A stretch of 64,000 bases of DNA from Pseudomonas entomophila (GCF_023277925.1 NZ_CP063832.1:5067501-5131500); one strand, 5' to 3'; numbered from the stretch's first letter, positions 53,900 to 62,768 are shown. Program-made: numbers and translations. Notes: a model not told the origin generated them from the letters alone.

Positions 53900-55294
53900 A
53901 TGAACACCGTGGGATCCGATGGCAACCTTGCCCAAGGTTTCAAGCCGCGTCACGTCACCATGCTGTCCATCGCCGGCATCATCGGCGCCGGGCTCTTTGT
54001 CGGTTCCGGGCACGCCATCGCGGCGGCCGGGCCAGCCACCATCATCTCCTACTTCGTGGCCGGCACCCTGGTGGTGCTGGTCATGCGCATGCTCGGCGAA
54101 ATGGCCGTGGCGCACCCCGACACCGGTTCGTTCTCCACCTACGCCGAGCAAGCCATCGGCCGCTGGGCCGGCTACACCATCGGTTGGCTGTACTGGTGGT
54201 TCTGGGTACTGGTGATCCCCATCGAGGCGCTGGCCGCAGGGCACGTGCTCAACGCCTGGTTCCCCCAGGTGGACAGCTGGATCTTCGCCCTGGCCTCGGT
54301 GCTGCTGCTGGCCTGCACCAACCTGTTCAGCGTGGCCAAGTACGGTGAGTTCGAGTTCTGGTTCGCCATCCTCAAGGTCACTGCGATTCTCGGGTTCATT
54401 GGCCTGGGCTTCGCCGCGCTGCTGGGCTGGCTGCCCAACCGCGAGGTCAGCGGCCTGAGCACGCTGATGGCCGAGCAGGGCGGCTTCGCCCCCAAAGGCT
54501 GGTCGGCGGTGGTGGGGGCGTTCATCACCGTGATGTTCAGCTTCATCGGCACCGAGGCGGTGACCATCGCCGCTTCCGAGTCCAGCGACCCGTCGCGCAA
54601 CATCGCCAAGGCCACCCGTTCGGTGATCTGGCGCATCAGCACCTTCTACATCCTGTCGATCTTCGTGATCATCTCGGTGGTGCCGTGGAACGACCCGCAG
54701 TTGGCGGTGGTGGGCTCGTACCAGCGCGCGCTGGAGATCATGAACATCCCCAACGCCGCGCTGATGGTCGATTTCGTGGTGCTGATCGCGGTGACCAGCT
54801 GCATGAACTCGTCGATCTACATCGCCTCGCGGATGATGTACTCGTTGGCCAAGCGCGGTGACGCCCCCGCGCTGCTGAACAAGACGTCGAAGGTCGGCGT
54901 GCCGCGCGCGGCGGTGTTCGGCAGCACCTTGATCGGCGCGGGCATCGCCATCCTCAACTACTTCGCGCCCAAGGGGGTGTTCGAGTTCCTGCTGGCCAGC
55001 TCCGGGGCCATCGCCTTGCTGGTGTACCTGGTGATCGCCATCTCGCAACTGCGCATGCGTGCGAGGCTGGAGCGGGAGAACGCCAACCTGAAGTTCCGCA
55101 TGTGGCTGTTCCCCTGGCTGACCTGGGCGGTGATCGTGTTCATCAGCGGCGCGTTGGCGGTGATGCTGTTCACCCCGGAGCACCGGGCCGAGGTGACCGC
55201 GACGCTGAGCCTGGCGATCGTCATCTCGTTCCTGGGCATCGTCACCACCCGGGGCCAGGCGCGTCGGGCGGTGGGGGCACGGTCGCTGGGGTGA
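53900..55294 (+). CDS. Amino acid permease, APC superfamily (GabP/AnsP-type)
   Basis: A 464-residue 12-TM proton-coupled amino acid importer. The consensus N-terminus is GFKPRHVTMLSIAGIIGAGL with SYFVAGTLVVLVMRMLGEMA following, and the conserved ASESSDPSRNIAKATRSVIW segment is near residues 230-250. It resembles GABA and aromatic amino acid permeases; the exact substrate cannot be read. The ATG at 53900 follows AAGAGA. The 260 bases upstream contain the small dyad cgagcattttgctcg near 53718 but no gene. Confidence 0.88.
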   Translation: MNTVGSDGNLAQGFKPRHVTMLSIAGIIGAGLFVGSGHAIAAAGPATIISYFVAGTLVVLVMRMLGEMAVAHPDTGSFSTYAEQAIGRWAGYTIGWLYWWFWVLVIPIEALAAGHVLNAWFPQVDSWIFALASVLLLACTNLFSVAKYGEFEFWFAILKVTAILGFIGLGFAALLGWLPNREVSGLSTLMAEQGGFAPKGWSAVVGAFITVMFSFIGTEAVTIAASESSDPSRNIAKATRSVIWRISTFYILSIFVIISVVPWNDPQLAVVGSYQRALEIMNIPNAALMVDFVVLIAVTSCMNSSIYIASRMMYSLAKRGDAPALLNKTSKVGVPRAAVFGSTLIGAGIAILNYFAPKGVFEFLLASSGAIALLVYLVIAISQLRMRARLERENANLKFRMWLFPWLTWAVIVFISGALAVMLFTPEHRAEVTATLSLAIVISFLGIVTTRGQARRAVGARSLG

Positions 55295-55335
55295 GCACTC
55301 TGAGGTGTTTGGTTGAAGCGTTGCAGCGCCCATGA

Positions 55336-55525
55336 GATCGAGCGCCGCCCGCGCGGCGCATCGCGGATAAATCCGCTCCTACGTTCGTTGCAACGTGCCT
55401 ATGCCTGACAGGCCATGGTTGTCCGCCTTGTTCGCGATCTATTGATTGACGCTGCCGCCCTGTAGGAGCGGATTCATCCGCGAGCGGCGCTCGATCCCAA
55501 GAGCGCCACAAGGCTTTCGCCTACC
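55336..55525. repeat. Inverted REP pair with flanking gatcgagcgccgc element
   Basis: The right side reads gtaggagcggattcatccgc then gagcggcgctcgatc; the left side is its inverse (gatcgagcgccgc then cgcggataaatccgctccta). The arms enclose about 75 unique bases. The tail ggcgctcgatcccaagagcg continuing to 55525 recurs in diverged form at 59844-59885. It fills most of the 326-base gap between the permease and the adaptor operon. Confidence 0.78.
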
Positions 55526-55620
55526 CCAGACTGCCCCCCGGATCTTCATTCGCGTGATATATCCGTGCCATCATTTTTTGCCTTACACTCCCGCCACTAG
55601 CTCGCAAGGGAGTGCGCAAC

Positions 55621-56403
55621 ATGCTTCGCGGTTTCTGTCTGGCTTTGACCCTGGGTCTGTTGCACCTGCCGCTGGCGCTGGCCGGCGAAGCGCCCGCCGA
55701 CCCCTTGCTCGACGCCCCCGCCACAAATATCGCCAGCAGCGGGCAGAACCCCCGTGGCGTGCTGCGTGCCCGCGACCAGGCGGTGCTGTCCAGTGAACTG
55801 GCCGGGCGCATCGTCGAGATGCCCTATGCCGACGGCCAGGACTTCAAGCAGGGCAGCACCCTGGCGCGCTTCGACTGCAGTGCCTATCAAGCCCAGCTCA
55901 ACGCCGCCCAGGCCGCTGTGCGCGCCGCCAGTGAAGAACTCAGACACAACCGCCAGCTGGCCGCGCTGAAGTCGGTCGGCCAGTTCGAAGTGTCGCTGGC
56001 CGAGGCCAAGCAGGCCCAGGCCCAGGCCGAAGCCCAGGTGTACCAGGTGCAGATCAAGCGCTGCGTGGTCAGCGCACCGTTCGACGGGCGGGTGGTGCAA
56101 CGCCGGGCCCAGCCCCATGAAAGCGTGCCCAGCGGCTCGCCGTTGATCGAGGTGGTGGACAACCGCTCGCTGGAAATCCACCTGCTGGTGCCTTCACGCT
56201 GGCTGGGGCGGCTCAAGCCCGGCCAGCCGTTCGAGTTCGTCCCCGATGAAACCGGCAAGCCGTTGCAGGCCCAGGTCAAGCGCGTGGGCGCGCGGATCGA
56301 CGAGGGCAGCCAGACCCTGCAACTGATCGGCGAGCTGCCCCGCGATAGCCAGGGGTTGCTGGCCGGCATGAGCGGCACCGCCCACTTCCCGGAACAGCCA
56401 TGA
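55621..56403 (+). CDS. Periplasmic adaptor protein, HlyD/RND type
   Basis: A 260-residue secreted adaptor: signal peptide (FCLALTLGLLHLPLALAG), the biotinyl-lipoyl-like region split around a helical hairpin (VLSSELAGRIVEMPYADGQD, then Ala/Gln-rich coils to KRCVVSAPFDGRVVQRRAQP) and a beta-barrel region (LEIHLLVPSRWLGRLKPGQP). Members of this family bridge inner- and outer-membrane parts of efflux or secretion systems. The ATG at 55621 follows AAGGGA at 9 bases; the GTG at 55612 is too close. The next gene overlaps by 4 bp. Confidence 0.88.
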   Translation: MLRGFCLALTLGLLHLPLALAGEAPADPLLDAPATNIASSGQNPRGVLRARDQAVLSSELAGRIVEMPYADGQDFKQGSTLARFDCSAYQAQLNAAQAAVRAASEELRHNRQLAALKSVGQFEVSLAEAKQAQAQAEAQVYQVQIKRCVVSAPFDGRVVQRRAQPHESVPSGSPLIEVVDNRSLEIHLLVPSRWLGRLKPGQPFEFVPDETGKPLQAQVKRVGARIDEGSQTLQLIGELPRDSQGLLAGMSGTAHFPEQP

Positions 56404-57716
56404 CCGTCGCGGCGGGCGTGGCCGAGCACGCCTTCGCATTGTTCCTCGGTTTGCAGCGCCAGGCCCGGCAGGCCGCGAGCAGCGAGCAACTGGCCTATGC
56501 CATGGTCAACGATGGCCAGGCGCTGTTCGGTTTTCGCCATGCCGCCTTGCTGATTGCCGGCAAGGTCCAGGCACTGACCGGCATCAGCGTGGTGGAACCC
56601 CATGCGCCGTTCGTGGCGTTCGTCGAACGCGCCGCCCACACCCTGCAGGCCGCTGGCGTGGCGGGCCAGCCCGCTGTCGTCGACCCCGCTCGGCTGGATG
56701 CCCAGGCCGTGGCCGACTGGCAGTCGCTGTCGGCCGCCCATGCCTACTGGCTGCCACTGCTGGATCGCCAGGGTGAGATGTTCGGCGGCCTGTGGCTGGC
56801 CCGTGATCAAGCGTTCAACCCAGCCGAGCAAGCCCTGCTGAATCACCTGGGGGACACCTACGCCCACGCCTGGCTGGCCTTGCGCCCGGCTCGGCCCTGG
56901 CGCGTGCGCTGGCCAAGGCGGCGTTTGCTGGCGGTGGTGGGGGCGTTGCTGCTGGTGTTGCTGGTGCCGGTGCGCCAATCGGTGCTGGCACCGGCCGAAG
57001 TCGTGCCGCGGGCGGGGCGTGTGGTCGCCGCGCCGCTGGACGGGGTGATCGCCGAGTTCCTGGTCAAACCCAACCAGACCGTCGCCATGGGTGATGTGCT
57101 GGTGCGCTTCGATGCCACCACGCTCAAGGCCCAGGCCGATGTCGCCGAGCGCGCCCTCGGGGTGGCCGAGGCCGAGCTCAAGGCCAGCACGCAACGGGCC
57201 TTCAGCGATGCCGAATCCAATGCCCGGCTCGACTTGCTCGCTGCCCGCGTGGAGCAGAAACGCGCCGAGCTCGATTACGCCCGCCAACTGCTCGGGCGCA
57301 GCGAGATCCGTGCCGAACGTGCCGGGATTGCCGTGTTCGCCGATGCCGAGCGCTGGATGGGCAAGCCGGTGCAAACCGGCGAGCGCCTGATGCAACTGGC
57401 CGACCCGCAGCTGGCCGAGTTGCGCATGGAGCTGCCGGTGGGCGACGCCATCGCCTTGCAGCCTGGCGCCGAAGTGGCGCTGTTCCTCGACAGCGACCCG
57501 CTGCACCGCCACGCGGCGCGCCTGGAGCGCGCCGCCTACGAGGCCCAGGCCACCGCGGCCGGGCAGTTGGCCTACCGCCTCGATGCCGGTTTCGAAGACG
57601 CGCCGCCGCGCATCGGTTTGCGCGGCACCGCCAAGCTGTACGGCGAGCGCGCGCCGCTGGTCTATTACCTGCTGCGCCGGCCGTTGGCGGCGTTGCGCCA
57701 GGGGCTTGGACTGTGA
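56400..57716 (+). CDS. Inner-membrane HlyD-family adaptor with GAF-like N-terminal domain
   Basis: A 438-residue protein. Residues 1-165 look like a cytoplasmic GAF-type domain (SSEQLAYAMVNDGQALFGFR, then HAYWLPLLDRQGEMFGGLWL, FNPAEQALLNHLGDTYAHAW). One TM helix lies about 176-197, then a periplasmic HlyD part (AAPLDGVIAEFLVKPNQTVA, coiled hairpin, LMQLADPQLAELRMELPVGD). It overlaps both neighbours by 4 bp. A regulatory sensor domain on an adaptor is uncommon and suggests that assembly responds to a cytoplasmic signal. Confidence 0.83.
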   Translation: MTVAAGVAEHAFALFLGLQRQARQAASSEQLAYAMVNDGQALFGFRHAALLIAGKVQALTGISVVEPHAPFVAFVERAAHTLQAAGVAGQPAVVDPARLDAQAVADWQSLSAAHAYWLPLLDRQGEMFGGLWLARDQAFNPAEQALLNHLGDTYAHAWLALRPARPWRVRWPRRRLLAVVGALLLVLLVPVRQSVLAPAEVVPRAGRVVAAPLDGVIAEFLVKPNQTVAMGDVLVRFDATTLKAQADVAERALGVAEAELKASTQRAFSDAESNARLDLLAARVEQKRAELDYARQLLGRSEIRAERAGIAVFADAERWMGKPVQTGERLMQLADPQLAELRMELPVGDAIALQPGAEVALFLDSDPLHRHAARLERAAYEAQATAAGQLAYRLDAGFEDAPPRIGLRGTAKLYGERAPLVYYLLRRPLAALRQGLGL

Positions 57717-59809
57717 GCCTGCCGCCGCTGCGGGCCGACTTGCAGCTGTCGGCGGCGGCGCCCGGCCACGACGGCGCGCCACAATGGACCCTGGCCGACC
57801 CGCTGCGGGGGCGTTATTTCAAGCTGGGTGGCGCTGCCGTGCGGCTGTTGCAGCACTGGCGCCTGGGCGACCCGCAACGGGTGCTGGCCGCCGCCAACGC
57901 CGAGCCCGGCCAGGCAGTCGATGGGCAGGCGCTGGAAGAGTTGCTGTCGTTCCTCGGCCAGCATGACCTGATCAGCGCCGAGGACGCCCGCCAGCGCGAC
58001 AGCTACGCGACCAAGGCCGCCGCCACCCGGCAGAGCCTGTGGACGCGCGTGCTGCACCAGTACCTGTTCTTTCGTATTCCGCTGTGGCGCCCGGACGCCT
58101 TCCTCAACCGTACCTGGCCGCTGCTCGAGCGCCATGGCGGCTGGCTGCTGCGCATCGCCCTGCCGCTGGTGCTGGCGTTGGGCGTGTTCCTGGTGATGCG
58201 CGACTGGTCGCGCTTCATCGCCACCTTTCCGCACCTGTTCAGCCTGGGCGGCATTCTTGCCTTCGGCGTGGCGCTGGGGTTCGCCAAGCTGTGCCACGAG
58301 TTCGGCCATGCCTTCATGGCCAAGCGTGCCGGCTGCCGGGTGCAGAGCATGGGCCTGGCGTTCATGGTGCTGCTGCCGATGTTCTACACCGATGTCAGCG
58401 ATGCCTGGCGAGTTCGTGACCGGCGTTCGCGGCTGCTGATCGACGCCGGTGGGGTATTCGCCGAACTGGTGCTGGCGGTGCTGGCGCTGCTGGCCTGGTC
58501 GCTGCTGCCTGATGGCCCGGCGCGCACGGCGGCGTTCATGCTGGCCAGCGCCACCTGGATCACCACGCTGCTGGTCAACCTCAACCCCTTCATGCGCTTC
58601 GACGGCTACTTCCTGGTCAGCGACCTGTGGGGCGTGGAGAACCTGCAGCAGCGCGCCTTCGCCCTGTGCCGCTGGCGCCTGCGCGAAGCGTTGTTCGGCT
58701 ATGGCGAACCCGCCCCGCAAGCCTGGCCAGCCGTCATGCGCCGCCGCCTGTTGGTGTGGGGCTACGGCGCCTGGTTATGGCGCGCGGTGCTGTTCTTCGG
58801 TATCGCCCTGGCGGTGTATCACCTGTTCTTCAAGGTGCTGGGCATCTTCCTGATGCTGGTGGAGCTGGTGTGGTTCATTGGGTTGCCGGTGTGGAAGGAG
58901 TTGCAGCAGTGGTGGCTGCGCCGTGGCCAGGCGGCGCCGGGCAAGACCTTGCGGGTCGCAGGCGGGCTGGCGCTGCTGCTGGCTGTGCTGGTGGTGCCCT
59001 GGCGCGGCGCGGTGGACGTGCCGGCGATGCTCGAGGCGTCGCGTGTCAGCGCCTTGCACGCGCCGGTGGCGGCACGGGTGAAAAGCCTGCTGGTGGGCGA
59101 GGGGCAGCGGGTTGGCCAGGGTACGCTGCTGCTGGAACTGGAGTCGCCCGACCTGGCATCGCGCCAGTCCATCGTGCGTCGCGAGATCGACATCTTGCAG
59201 TTGCTGTTGCGCCGCCAGGCCGGGCGCAGCGAGACCGCAGGCGATGCCGGCGTGCTCGAACAGCAGCTGGCCGAAGCCGTGGCCGAATACCGTGGCTTGG
59301 CGGCCCAGCGTGAACGCCTGCAACTGCGTGCGCCGCGCAACGGGGTATTGCGTGACCTGCCGCCCGACCTTGTGCCCGGCCAGTGGGTCAGCCCGGCCCA
59401 GACCCTGGGGCGGATCGTCGAGCCGGGCGTGCGCCTGCGGGGTTATCTGGCCGAGGCCGACGTGTGGCGGGTGGCGGCCGGCAGTGAAGGGCGTTTTATC
59501 GCCGATGACCCGGCGCGGCCGGCAGTGCCGGTACGGGTGGAGCAGGTGGACGCCACTGGGGTGGCGGTACTGGAGCTGGAGGCGCTGGCCTCCGACCGTC
59601 ATGGGCCAGTGGCCGTGCGGCGTGATGGCCAGCAGCGCGCGGAGCCGGTGCAGGCCCAGTACGGTGTGCGCTTGAGCCCGTTGGCCGAGGTGCCTGATGT
59701 GGGCCAGCCGGTGCGTGGGGTGGTGGTGCTCGCGGGCGCCCGGGAGTCGCTGCTGGGGGCCGCCTGGCGGCGGTTGGCGGCGCTGGGGGTGCGTGAGAGT
59801 GGTTTTTAG
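57713..59809 (+). CDS. M50-type membrane metalloprotease with PqqD-like N-terminus and HlyD-like C-terminus
   Basis: A 698-residue membrane protein. Residues about 1-100 resemble a PqqD/RRE winged helix (RYFKLGGAAVRLLQHWRLGD, then ALEELLSFLGQHDLI). The M50 core has HEFGH at 195-199 (zinc ligands His195 and His199, catalytic Glu196) and the third ligand Asp297 in NPFMRFDG, with about seven TM helices. After the last TM (about 415-435) there is a periplasmic adaptor-like arm (VSALHAPVAARVKSLLVGEG, then LQLRAPRNGVLRDLPPDLVP). It overlaps the preceding adaptor by 4 bp. It may process or pass a substrate carrying a recognition sequence; whether it is proteolytic or a transporter component is undecided. 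Confidence 0.84.
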   Translation: MSLPPLRADLQLSAAAPGHDGAPQWTLADPLRGRYFKLGGAAVRLLQHWRLGDPQRVLAAANAEPGQAVDGQALEELLSFLGQHDLISAEDARQRDSYATKAAATRQSLWTRVLHQYLFFRIPLWRPDAFLNRTWPLLERHGGWLLRIALPLVLALGVFLVMRDWSRFIATFPHLFSLGGILAFGVALGFAKLCHEFGHAFMAKRAGCRVQSMGLAFMVLLPMFYTDVSDAWRVRDRRSRLLIDAGGVFAELVLAVLALLAWSLLPDGPARTAAFMLASATWITTLLVNLNPFMRFDGYFLVSDLWGVENLQQRAFALCRWRLREALFGYGEPAPQAWPAVMRRRLLVWGYGAWLWRAVLFFGIALAVYHLFFKVLGIFLMLVELVWFIGLPVWKELQQWWLRRGQAAPGKTLRVAGGLALLLAVLVVPWRGAVDVPAMLEASRVSALHAPVAARVKSLLVGEGQRVGQGTLLLELESPDLASRQSIVRREIDILQLLLRRQAGRSETAGDAGVLEQQLAEAVAEYRGLAAQRERLQLRAPRNGVLRDLPPDLVPGQWVSPAQTLGRIVEPGVRLRGYLAEADVWRVAAGSEGRFIADDPARPAVPVRVEQVDATGVAVLELEALASDRHGPVAVRRDGQQRAEPVQAQYGVRLSPLAEVPDVGQPVRGVVVLAGARESLLGAAWRRLAALGVRESGF

Positions 59810-59830
59810 GGGCTCGCTGCTGGTGGCACA

Positions 59831-59885
59831 GAGCGCCGCTTGTGCGGCGCTCGATCTCCAGTGCGGCGCAAGGCTATCGCCCTGC
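59831..59885. repeat. Hairpin and diverged copy of the 55.5-kb repeat tail
   Basis: A perfect 9-bp stem gagcgccgc/gcggcgctc with loop ttgt, followed by cgatctccagtgcggcgcaa and ggctatcgcc. Aligned without gaps it resembles 55483-55525. The two copies bracket the adaptor-protease operon. Confidence 0.6.
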
Positions 59886-59930
59886 GCCTGGTAGCCAACA
59901 CACGATGAAAAGGCTCACCAAGGAACATCC

Positions 59931-60731
59931 ATGACCGAAGTCCCACTACCGTTATGTTCCCGACTCCCGCTGGCAATAGACCTGCCAGCGCTGCTACCCG
60001 CCCTGGCCCAAGTCTCCCCGGACGCCTGGCAGACGCATTTCAACCGCGACTACCACGAAGGCGACTGGAGCGGGGTGGCGCTGGTTACCGCCGAAGATGC
60101 TCCGCTGCCGCTGGCTCCAGGCCTGGGGGCGCCGAAAAACCTGGCCTGGTGGCAGCGCGAAATGGCCTGGCAAACGGTGCTGGCGCCATTCCAGGCCTCA
60201 TTGCGCGCCGCCCGCCTGTTGCGCCTGGGGGAGGGGGCCAGAATCCATGAACACCGCGACCCCGACCTGGGCCGCCCTGGTGGCTGCCTGCGCCTGCACA
60301 TCCCGCTGCTCAGCCCGCCCGGCGTTGAATTCCTGGTGGACGGCCTGCAGGTGCCGATGCGCCCGGGCGAGTGCTGGTTCATCGACCTGTCGCGACCTCA
60401 TCGCGTCAACAACCCAGGCCCCGGTGAGCGCATCCACCTGGTGCTCGACTGCGCGGCCGACCCTTGGCTGCTGGCATTGATCGAGGAAGGCCTGGCGCGC
60501 ACGCCAACCTTGCAGCCGGGCAGGGCGGGGCAGGCATTCGAGCGGTTTCGTCAGCAGGTGGCCGAGTCGCTGGCATTGGCCACACGCCTACAGGCACTGG
60601 AGGACCCTCGGGCATTCGTCGCCGAAACCGTGCGCTTGGGCGCCGAGCAAGGGCTGGTTTTTTCCGACGCAGAGGTCCTGGGCGCCATGCGCCGGGGCAA
60701 GCAGGCATGGAGCGATCAATGGCGAGCATGA
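59931..60731 (+). CDS. Aspartyl/asparaginyl beta-hydroxylase-like protein
   Basis: A 266-residue Fe(II)/2-oxoglutarate oxygenase-like protein. The jelly-roll core lies about 85-180: RLLRLGEGARIHEHRDPD with His108 and Asp110 as probable iron ligands, then RLHIPLLSPP, PGECWFIDLSRPHRVNN with His157 as the second ligand, and GERIHLVLD. Family members hydroxylate Asp or Asn in proteins. The C-terminal 80 residues are helical and unassigned. The sulfotransferase gene overlaps its stop, so both may modify the same target. Confidence 0.82.
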   Translation: MTEVPLPLCSRLPLAIDLPALLPALAQVSPDAWQTHFNRDYHEGDWSGVALVTAEDAPLPLAPGLGAPKNLAWWQREMAWQTVLAPFQASLRAARLLRLGEGARIHEHRDPDLGRPGGCLRLHIPLLSPPGVEFLVDGLQVPMRPGECWFIDLSRPHRVNNPGPGERIHLVLDCAADPWLLALIEEGLARTPTLQPGRAGQAFERFRQQVAESLALATRLQALEDPRAFVAETVRLGAEQGLVFSDAEVLGAMRRGKQAWSDQWRA

Positions 60732-61702
60732 ACACCCCGCTGGACTTCCAGGGTTGGCTGCCCATTCGCCTCTGGCAAGGCGACGCCGGCTGGCGGGTGG
60801 ACTGGTGCTGGTTTGGCGAGCGGCGCCTGACCCGGCCATTCTTCCGCGACGATGCCGATGTGGCGCTGCGCCTGCCGTTCAACCAGGCCATGCGCCGCGA
60901 AACCGATGTCCAGGCGCTGTTCGACTGGCAGGCGCGTAGCCCGGGCCTGAACCCCACGGCCCTGGTGTTCCATGCCTCGCGCTGTGGTTCGACCCTGGTG
61001 GCCCAGTTGCTGGCCAGCCAGGCCCGCAACATCGTGCTGTCCGAACCCCCGCCGCTGGACAACCTGTTGCGCGCCGCGCGCCAGGACCCGGCCGCCGCAA
61101 CCTGGCAAGCCGAGGCCTTGCGCGCGCTGTGCTCGGCCTATGGCCAGCGCCGCCAGGGTGACGAGCGGCAACTGCTGATCAAGCTCGACGCCTGGAACAT
61201 TTTCGACGCACCGCTGCTGACGGCGCTGTATCCCGACGTGCCCCGAGTGTTTCTCTACCGCGACCCACTGGAAATCGTCGTCTCGCAACTGCGCCAGGCG
61301 GGCATGCACCGGGTGCCGGGGCTGCTCGGCGCGTCGGGCCTGGACAGCCTGCTGCCCGCCCCCCAAACCATGGGCACGGTGGAATACACCTGCCGGATGA
61401 TTGGCGAAATTCTTACGGCTGGCCTAGCGTTGTGTGAACGCCACGGCGCCATCGCCGTGAACTACAGCGAATTGCCCGACGCCGTCTGGGGACGCCTCGG
61501 GTCGCTGTTCGGCATCCAGCCAGGCGAAGTGGCGAACCTGCGCGCTGTCGCGGCTTTCGATGCCAAGCAACCGGCCATGAATTTCAGCGCCGACAGCCAG
61601 CGCAAGCGCGAAGCGGCCAGCGACGAAATTCGAGCGGCGGTCACCCGTTGGGCCCAGCAGCCCTACAACGCGTTGGAATCCATACGGTTGCGAAACGTCT
61701 AG
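60719..61702 (+). CDS. Sulfotransferase-family protein
   Basis: A 327-residue PAPS-dependent sulfotransferase-like protein. The 5'-phosphosulfate loop is FHASRCGSTLVAQLL near residues 83-97 and the 3'-phosphate region is VFLYRDPLEIVVSQLRQ near 179-195. Start chosen at 60719 because GGAG lies six bases upstream; the ATG at 60728 (overlapping ATGA) is the alternative. It overlaps the hydroxylase gene, indicating co-expression. The acceptor is unknown. Confidence 0.82.
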   Translation: MASMNTPLDFQGWLPIRLWQGDAGWRVDWCWFGERRLTRPFFRDDADVALRLPFNQAMRRETDVQALFDWQARSPGLNPTALVFHASRCGSTLVAQLLASQARNIVLSEPPPLDNLLRAARQDPAAATWQAEALRALCSAYGQRRQGDERQLLIKLDAWNIFDAPLLTALYPDVPRVFLYRDPLEIVVSQLRQAGMHRVPGLLGASGLDSLLPAPQTMGTVEYTCRMIGEILTAGLALCERHGAIAVNYSELPDAVWGRLGSLFGIQPGEVANLRAVAAFDAKQPAMNFSADSQRKREAASDEIRAAVTRWAQQPYNALESIRLRNV

Positions 61703-61877
61703 GAAATGGCGTCAAACTACCTCGAACGGGTGTTTGAGAAAAAAATAGGAAAGACCCTGTCAAGGTAGTGGCTATTTGCCCTGCTCTTCGGCTACGCTGC
61801 TGCAGATTGTGTAGGACAATTCACTTGGATGTGCGCCCCTCACCATGGGGTAACCTTACGCAGGGAAGCCATACCCG

Positions 61878-62372
61878 ATGTTCACCCCCGAGGTTAACCT
61901 CCGTCCCATCGTGGATGCCGACCGGGCGTTCCTGCGCACACTCTATGGCACCACCCGTGCCGCCGAAATGGCCCTGGTGCCGTGGCCGCAGGCCGCCATC
62001 GATGCCTTCCTCGACCAGCAGTTCCAAGCCCAGCACGACCACTACCAGGCCCAGTTCGCCGGCGCCGACTTCCTTGTCATCGAAGTGGCGGGCGAGCCCG
62101 TCGGCCGCGCCTACCTGCACTGGGCGGACAGCCACGTGCAGTTCATCGACATGGCCCTGTTGCCCGCCTGGTGCGGGCGTGGCATCGGCAGCCGGTTGCT
62201 CGAGCAGTGGTTGGCACAAGCCGATGCCGACGGGCTCAGCGCCGGCCTGCATGTCACCCCTCACAACCCGGCCTTGCAGCTCTACCAGCGCCTCGGGTTC
62301 GAGGTGGTCGGCGAAACCGGCCTCTCTCTGAAAATGCGCCGAGCGGCGCTCACCACCGCCATTCGTGCCTGA
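61878..62372 (+). CDS. GNAT acetyltransferase of the tail-collar/giant-protein locus
   Basis: A 164-residue single-domain GNAT: LRPIVDADRAFLRTLYGTTR, MALLPAWCGRGIGSRLLEQW with the acetyl-CoA loop CGRGIG, and NPALQLYQRLGFEVVGE. It follows a 175-base AT-richer leader with A-tracts around 61738-61752, which probably contains the promoter of the 61.9-64 kb transcription unit, although no clear -35/-10 pair stands out. The next gene is 12 bases away. Confidence 0.86.
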   Translation: MFTPEVNLRPIVDADRAFLRTLYGTTRAAEMALVPWPQAAIDAFLDQQFQAQHDHYQAQFAGADFLVIEVAGEPVGRAYLHWADSHVQFIDMALLPAWCGRGIGSRLLEQWLAQADADGLSAGLHVTPHNPALQLYQRLGFEVVGETGLSLKMRRAALTTAIRA

Positions 62373-62384
62373 AGGATCAGCCCC

Positions 62385-62693
62385 ATGCATGCCATGCCCA
62401 CGTTCGACGAACTGCAACAGGCCACCGGCAGCCACTTCCAGCTGTGGGTCAGCGACGAGCAGGCGCTCGAGGCGCAATTGCTGGCGGTGACCGAGGGCCA
62501 GGCCATGTCGCCACGCCACCAGCGCTTTGCGGCGGAATTCGCCCTGCCGGTCGGCACGGCGCTGCCGCAAGCGGTGTTCCGCCTGTCGCCACCGGGCGAG
62601 GAGGGGTGGCTGTTGATGATGACGCCGGTGGGCCCAGATACCGATGGGCGGCCGGTGCTGGAAGCGATTTTCCATGTCGACCGGTCGCTCTGA
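62385..62693 (+). CDS. Small DUF6916-like protein
   Basis: A 102-residue soluble protein (PTFDELQQATGSHFQLW at the start, FALPVGTALPQAVFRLSPPG, LLMMTPVGPDTDGRPVLEAI). It resembles the small proteins (DUF6916) usually encoded beside phage-tail-collar proteins. AAGGA lies eight bases before the ATG at 62385; an alternative ATG at 62394 exists. Function unknown, possibly a chaperone or assembly partner of the collar protein. Confidence 0.72.
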   Translation: MHAMPTFDELQQATGSHFQLWVSDEQALEAQLLAVTEGQAMSPRHQRFAAEFALPVGTALPQAVFRLSPPGEEGWLLMMTPVGPDTDGRPVLEAIFHVDRSL

Positions 62694-62768
62694 AGGCGCC
62701 TGTCTCGCGAATCTTTTTCAGCGGGCCATGGGGCCCGCCTACGTAGCGTTGTCATAGGAGAGCAGCAA

